Source: Corella eumyota
Lineage: Eukaryota; Chordata; Ascidiacea; Phlebobranchia; Corellidae
Direction: 5' to 3'
Length of the DNA stretch: 64,000 nucleotides
Assembly: GCA_963082875.1 (NCBI GenBank)
Contig: OY720102.1
Span: forward strand, 1,674,001 to 1,738,000
In this document: piece by piece, positions 59,924 to 64,000 of the stretch
Position numbering within the stretch: position 1 is the stretch's first letter
How the letters are laid out: the number at the start of each line of letters is the position of its first letter
Program-made: the position numbers and the translations under genes
The notes under the pieces: model-generated
Database searches by the model: none
Told to the model about the DNA's origin: nothing
The model's input: only the letters and a program-made list of their open reading frames with translations

Positions 59924-61756
59924 TTACATAACAGGAATTGCTTGTTGTTCTAGATAAGTATCGGTCTTCTCACCTACTTTTAACAACCTCTTATTCTCCT
60001 TCACCAATTCATTGTGGATGTATTCGGTCTCCTTTGCTGCCCCTCTAAACTTGCAAAGCATCCACTCTGCAGTGCTTCTTTGATTCTGGGCTTGTATCAA
60101 GTCAGCATGTGCAACCATTACCCTTTTCTTTAAAGTTTTCTCTTGCTGGTCAACCTCGGCAACAGTATCTCGGATCTTGTTGGTGTTTCGTGCTCGTACT
60201 TTCACTAACCGCTCCTCTAACTTTCTTGCAGATTGTTCCTGGCTCTTTCTACCATGATCATGCTCTTTGCATTTCTTGTATAGTTGGTAATCAACCTCAT
60301 TATCACGGGTCACAATTCGGTGGAAGGTTCTGAGAAGGTCATCGTTACGGCGACGCAAAAATTCTCGATGGTTTTGGTCGAATGCCTGTGCCCAGGTTTC
60401 GTTGCGTTCTTGAGCTGTTTTCACACGAGCTGATTGTGCTTTTTTAATTGCAATCTGTTTGCGTAACACATGGGCTTGTACATTGCGTTGATATTGCTTT
60501 CGTTGTTTATCTAAATCAGCTGCTTCTGCTGCCTCCTGTAGTTTCTTTTGGGTTGCAATATTTCCTTCGACTAAGTTTCTGTTGTCAGTCACACGTCTAT
60601 CACCTTCTCTGCTCCGTTCTGCGAGATGAGCTTTCTGGTTAGACAGGGTAGCACTAGCTTGCCTTCTACGATTTTCGGAGGCTCGATAAATTCCATCCGA
60701 TTTGCTGAGCTTCTTATTCAAGTCTGCTTCATGAGCTTTGTTTTCGTTAATATACTTTTGAGCTTGAACCCTCTCTTGCCTTTTAAACTCGGCATCTGAA
60801 ACTTTACCCTTAAGAGCTTCGATGTTCATTTGAATGGCAAGATTAGCAAGATCTTTTGCTACACCATGGGCATCATTTTCTTTGCGTTTCAGCTTATCTT
60901 CGAACTCCTGGGTCATTCGTTTAATCTCATTCTTTCTTAGGTCAAGTTCGGATAATTTCGATCTATACTGACGTTCAGCATCTGTAACAATCAAAGTGTT
61001 TTTTCTTAGTTTGTCTTTATTTTGTTGGAGATCCAAGTGAGCCTTTGTGATTCTAAGTTTTGTTCTTTCTTCTTTAGTGTGAACAGCTTCAGCTCTGACC
61101 TTCTCAGTTTGCTGGATTGAAGCATTTAACCTCTTCTCCTCATCCAACATTTTCTTGCTCATCGCGTTTTCTAATTCCCGCATAGTGCGCTGCACTGTTC
61201 TCTTCTTCTTAGTGACATCGCCTTCAACTCTTTTTAATTCTCGTTCCTCTTGTTTATGCTGCCACATATGATCCTCAATCACTTTCATTCGCTTATTAAA
61301 TTCCTTTTGATCAGCTGCAATTCGATTGGTTAATGCAACGACCGTAGCCGGTTCTTTTTGTGGCCGATAACTGTTTTCATTTCTAGGTGTAAGGTTCAAT
61401 GACTTAAGACCAAAAGTATGAGTGTATCGCTTTGAATCCAGAAACCCAGTAGGACCCAAAGTGCGCTCATGATCCTTTAGAAACTTTGCGTATTCAATCC
61501 CACTTTGCTTAAAATCATCATCCGTATTCTCAGATAAAAATCCGGAAACTGATGCCCTTGGACTTAGAGGTTCCTTGCCGACCTTGGATAAAAACGGTAA
61601 GTTGACACTTGAAGGACGTTTCATGACCTCATATCGGAACTGGATTTTAGGTTTAATGTCAAAAGGTAAATTAGTTAAAGTGTGATAATCAGACACAGCT
61701 TTAGGTCCTCGGTCCAGATAGGGGACATGCATGCCATGACCTAGATGTGACGGCAT
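59924..61756 (-). CDS. Intronless coiled-coil protein, 610 aa
   Basis: Not recognised as a named family. The single exon starts at MPSHLGHGMHVPYLDRG and ends QQAIPVM. Residues 1 to about 140 are non-helical with short conserved-looking blocks (GPTGFLDSKRYTHTFGLK). From about 145 to 600 the sequence is highly charged (Lys, Glu, Arg, Gln), almost free of Pro, and fits a long coiled coil with many basic stretches. Such proteins are common in axonemes and basal bodies, so a ciliary or sperm-tail role is plausible but only inferred. Absence of introns next to intron-rich genes may point to an old retrocopy. No stops or damage. Confidence 0.8.
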   Translation of the reverse strand: MPSHLGHGMHVPYLDRGPKAVSDYHTLTNLPFDIKPKIQFRYEVMKRPSSVNLPFLSKVGKEPLSPRASVSGFLSENTDDDFKQSGIEYAKFLKDHERTLGPTGFLDSKRYTHTFGLKSLNLTPRNENSYRPQKEPATVVALTNRIAADQKEFNKRMKVIEDHMWQHKQEERELKRVEGDVTKKKRTVQRTMRELENAMSKKMLDEEKRLNASIQQTEKVRAEAVHTKEERTKLRITKAHLDLQQNKDKLRKNTLIVTDAERQYRSKLSELDLRKNEIKRMTQEFEDKLKRKENDAHGVAKDLANLAIQMNIEALKGKVSDAEFKRQERVQAQKYINENKAHEADLNKKLSKSDGIYRASENRRRQASATLSNQKAHLAERSREGDRRVTDNRNLVEGNIATQKKLQEAAEAADLDKQRKQYQRNVQAHVLRKQIAIKKAQSARVKTAQERNETWAQAFDQNHREFLRRRNDDLLRTFHRIVTRDNEVDYQLYKKCKEHDHGRKSQEQSARKLEERLVKVRARNTNKIRDTVAEVDQQEKTLKKRVMVAHADLIQAQNQRSTAEWMLCKFRGAAKETEYIHNELVKENKRLLKVGEKTDTYLEQQAIPVM

Positions 61757-62620
61757 TTTAACCTTGATGTTATTAAGTCAAATTTGCCAAAACACTGCTA
61801 AAATCAATAATAAAACATAACAAAATAATTCAAATTATTGTTTTTATTTTTTGTTATAACTTCTATTTATAAAAAAAAACTAGGCTAAATGTACCTGTGT
61901 TTATGCTTTTTAAATAAAACTTCCCAGTTTTCAAGCATACTCATTAATTTGCAATATGTGCAAAAATAATAAAAGTACAATAAAGTAATAAATTTTAAGT
62001 CCTAATAAATTCGTGCTATATCGGCAAAACAAAATGTTAAAATAACACTGTCCCACTGCTGCCTTTCTATTCAATTACCACTTGCTTTCATTAAACACTT
62101 TAAATTTCGTGTCTTTGTGTTGCCTCATAACACATTAACCCGACGACCAGCCTTATTTAAACGACCTTGTCCCTTTATAAGCTTCTTGTTAAATCTTACC
62201 TCTTCGAGTTTTTGACAAAAGAATTCTTGTATTTTGATACCTAGAGCTACAAATGAAGTGATTTTTTAGCTTACAAATATCGGTAGAAATTATAACATCA
62301 CCCTGAAATGTCGAACAATAGTAACTGTTGCGTCACAATGGTAACTGTTTTGTAACAAAGAAAATGTCACGTAACAATAAAAATCGATGAAATTTTACTA
62401 TGGAATTTGCGTAAAAAAAAATAGCGTGTTTTGATGGATAAAAGATGTATAAGAAAAACTGAAAGCTTTAAGACCCTTAATAGCTAGATTTAACTGTTGA
62501 ACAAGTTAAAAAGTCGTTTTTATTCGTAAGTATCGGTATAACTTTAGTTTAATACTGAGCTCCATTAGTTGGTATTTTGTCATTAACCACAAAAAATGTT
62601 TTTGGTAGAATTTTTAATTT
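61757..62620. other. Upstream region of the coiled-coil gene
   Basis: No coding exon or repeat family recognised. AT-rich, with repeated GTAACTGTT/GTAACAA stretches at 62325-62375. It probably includes the promoter of the minus-strand gene. Confidence 0.4.
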
Positions 62621-62753
62621 TTAACAACAACAACAACAACAAGAGTATAAGAAATGGGGTAAATTTAAGGGGGTGGAAGGGGGATAGGGGGATATAAGGA
62701 TTGTTTTGTTGGTAATGGGGAAGGAGGTGGGGGGGGGTTGGGGGTATTTGGGG
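62621..62753. repeat. AAC trinucleotide repeat and G-rich tract
   Basis: A short (AAC)n at 62622-62642 is followed by a purine/G-rich strand at 62655-62753 with many runs of four or more G, including one of nine. It could form G-quadruplexes on the plus strand. Confidence 0.75.
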
Positions 62754-62779
62754 CCGAAATAATTTTATAGTTATTTTTA

Positions 62780-63212
62780 GGTGGTGTCCGAATGGGCTTT
62801 GGGGTCGAAAAAGAAGGCACGCCTTCCTGGTGGATGCCCGCCTCTGCCGCTGCCTCTCCGGCCAGGGACTTCTCTCCGTCGCGGGAAGATGTTATTGTTC
62901 CGCCGCGACGAAGGGAGACCCTTGATACCGACCGAAGAGGTTGGCTAGCCTGGAACCTCTCTGATCTAATGGAGAGGATGGAGCTGTTTGGCTCCAGGCT
63001 AGCACTTTTTTGTTCTCTGTAAAATATCTACATTAGAAGTTTAAATTACTTGCATAAGATTTTAACAGTTAAGCAAAAAAATGATCGTGATTATCTTTAG
63101 TCATAGTTAATTATATAATATTGACTAAATTATACTTTGCGGCAGAGATAATACTGCGGGCATCCACTTTTTTGGCGCGCCTTCCCCGTTTCGCCCCATT
63201 TCCCTTTCGGAC
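62780..63212. repeat. GC-rich foldback with inverted, coding-like arms
   Basis: GGTGTCCGAATGGG (about 62784) on the plus strand and GGTGTCCGAAAGGG on the minus strand (from about 63220) start arms that stay similar for some 70 bp, including GTGGATGCCCGC in both. Between them are two perfect hairpins: GTCGCGG/CCGCGAC (62878-62884, 62903-62909) and GCTAGCCTGGA/TCCAGGCTAGC (62944-62954, 62993-63003), the latter enclosing CCTCTC/GAGAGG. The GC content is unlike the surroundings. Nature unknown: a foldback element or two inverted copies of a gene fragment. Confidence 0.6.
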
Positions 63213-63338
63213 ACCATGTTGGGCACGAAGGTTTCTCGCTTTATTTCGATCTTTCGAATGTTGACACTCCCTCCGAATAGTTTCTATTCGCTTAAAAGGA
63301 ATATTTTCTTCATCCCAATAAACCATATCACTCGCTAA
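63111..63338 (-). CDS. Possible exon of unknown basic protein
   Basis: Minus-strand open frame after a good acceptor (TGTTTTAG/CGAGTG, 63338). It encodes MVYWDEENIPFKRIETIRRE and then a Lys/Arg-rich part (GVRKGNGAKRGRRAKK). Its second half is the right arm of the foldback. I do not recognise it, and the phase does not join simply with the exon at 63597-63698. It could be a terminal exon or a fossil fragment. Confidence 0.3.
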   Translation of the reverse strand, partial: LASDMVYWDEENIPFKRIETIRRECQHSKDRNKARNLRAQHGVRKGNGAKRGRRAKKVDARSIISAAKYNLVNII

Positions 63339-63596
63339 AACACAATTTAAGTGGTTAAAACTTTAATAAGTGTGGTTAAATATTTCAATATATAACTACT
63401 AGTTGAGGTAAAATAATATTTAACAAGCCACACATCTATGATCATCCTTTTTTCGTTCTATAAACTTTGTCATCGTAAAAGTTTCAAAGCGAATAACTTC
63501 TTCAGCAGCTGCAGCAAGCGTTGAAACAAACTTGAAACAATATATATTATTGCATTGAGGGTCTTTATAAAATTAACAAAATTTATAACAGCGTAC
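63339..63596. other. Unassigned stretch
   Basis: AT-rich. On the minus strand, 63525-63477 after TTTCAAG reads FVSTLAAAAEEVIRFETFTM in one frame, but I could not place it in a gene. Confidence 0.25.
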
Positions 63597-63698
63597 CATG
63601 CTCCTTGGCCTAGAATTGTGGTTGGCATCATTGGTGTACATTTTGCTCTTTTTCCAACAGTATAAACTGGTAAATGTTGATCACTATGATTGTACGTT
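63597..63698 (-). CDS. Possible internal exon of a gene extending past the right edge
   Basis: 102 bp between TATTTTTCAG and GTACGC, open in one frame: TYNHSDQHLPVYTVGKRAKC followed by TPMMPTTILGQGAW. The VYTVGKR and P..ILGQGAW pattern loosely recalls Pro/Gly-rich sperm-tail repeat proteins, but one exon is too little to name it. Upstream exons would lie beyond 64000. Confidence 0.35.
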
Positions 63699-64000
63699 CT
63701 GAAAAATATTCTTGAAAAATTGTTATATTTCTAAATAAATTTAGAAATGAATGACTTAAGGTATATAAGTAGCCTTGTATAGGACTTATTAATTAACTAC
63801 AATATAAAAAAGCAAGACAAAATGTTTTTAACAAATTACCTGCCTTTAAAAAGAAATTAAAATATATATACCAAAAATAACTCAAGATAGCCCTGAAAAT
63901 AAAGTAGCCCTGAAAAGGACTTTTTGATTTGCTAAATACAAACTAATTAAGATAAAGTCTTAATTTTAGATATTTGGGGTTTAAAATAGCTTAAACCTAA
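63699..64000. other. Right edge
   Basis: AT-rich, no exon seen. A small direct repeat AGTAGCCCTGAAAA occurs at about 63888 and 63903. Confidence 0.4.

Noticed and set aside
62792-63022. Protein gene on the plus strand (76 codons)
   Set aside because: The frame lies in the foldback, is cut by hairpins, and its start is only the arm sequence read in the opposite sense to the right-hand copy.

Overview
The window looks like nuclear DNA of a tunicate, most likely a Ciona species. It is AT-rich and intron-containing, with a spliceosomal helicase very close to vertebrate SNRNP200, tRNA-derived SINEs, and tandem arrays of C-type-lectin-like membrane receptors. The species call is inference; no taxonomic marker was tested.

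Layout. 1-6393: AT-rich satellite, mainly a unit of about 680 bp repeated head to tail with short variable spacers that carry a 21-bp palindrome. 7421-15782 (minus): a seven-exon gene for the U5 snRNP helicase SNRNP200/Brr2, 2143 codons, apparently intact, with a foldback MITE-like element in its 3' flank. 17080-20379 (plus): two tandem copies of a small single-pass membrane protein with two PPxY motifs, made by a duplication of about 2.1 kb that also left a truncated lectin first exon. 20850-22957: a complete five-exon single-CTLD membrane lectin (type A, 309 aa). 21188-59282: seven tandem units of about 5.45 kb. Each holds the back four exons of a type A gene followed by a whole seven-exon type B gene (signal peptide, two CTLDs, Thr-rich stalk, TM, short tail). 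In units 2-7 the type A part has no first exon and carries nonsense codons, so it is a pseudogene. Of the seven type B genes, B1, B3 and B4 read as intact; B2 needs a shifted splice donor; B5 has lost its last acceptor; B6 and B7 each carry one nonsense codon. 59924-61756 (minus): an intronless 610-codon coiled-coil protein. 62650-63340: a G-rich stretch and a GC-rich foldback of unknown nature. 63597-63698 may be one exon of a gene running off the right edge.

How it works together. The array looks like a fast-evolving innate recognition locus. Every type B gene has a canonical kappaB site (GGAAAGTCCC) about 310 bp upstream of its ATG. CTLD1 comes in two sugar-site forms, EPN and NPN, and neighbouring copies are visibly recombined, B5 and B6 being reciprocal-looking chimaeras. 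Type A and type B share a juxtamembrane tail motif, SYISM, built across a phase-1 splice junction. Exon phases are matched so that type A stalk and TM exons could in principle be joined to type B lectin exons. The PPxY proteins next door could recruit WW-domain (Nedd4-type) ligases, but no link to the lectins is shown.
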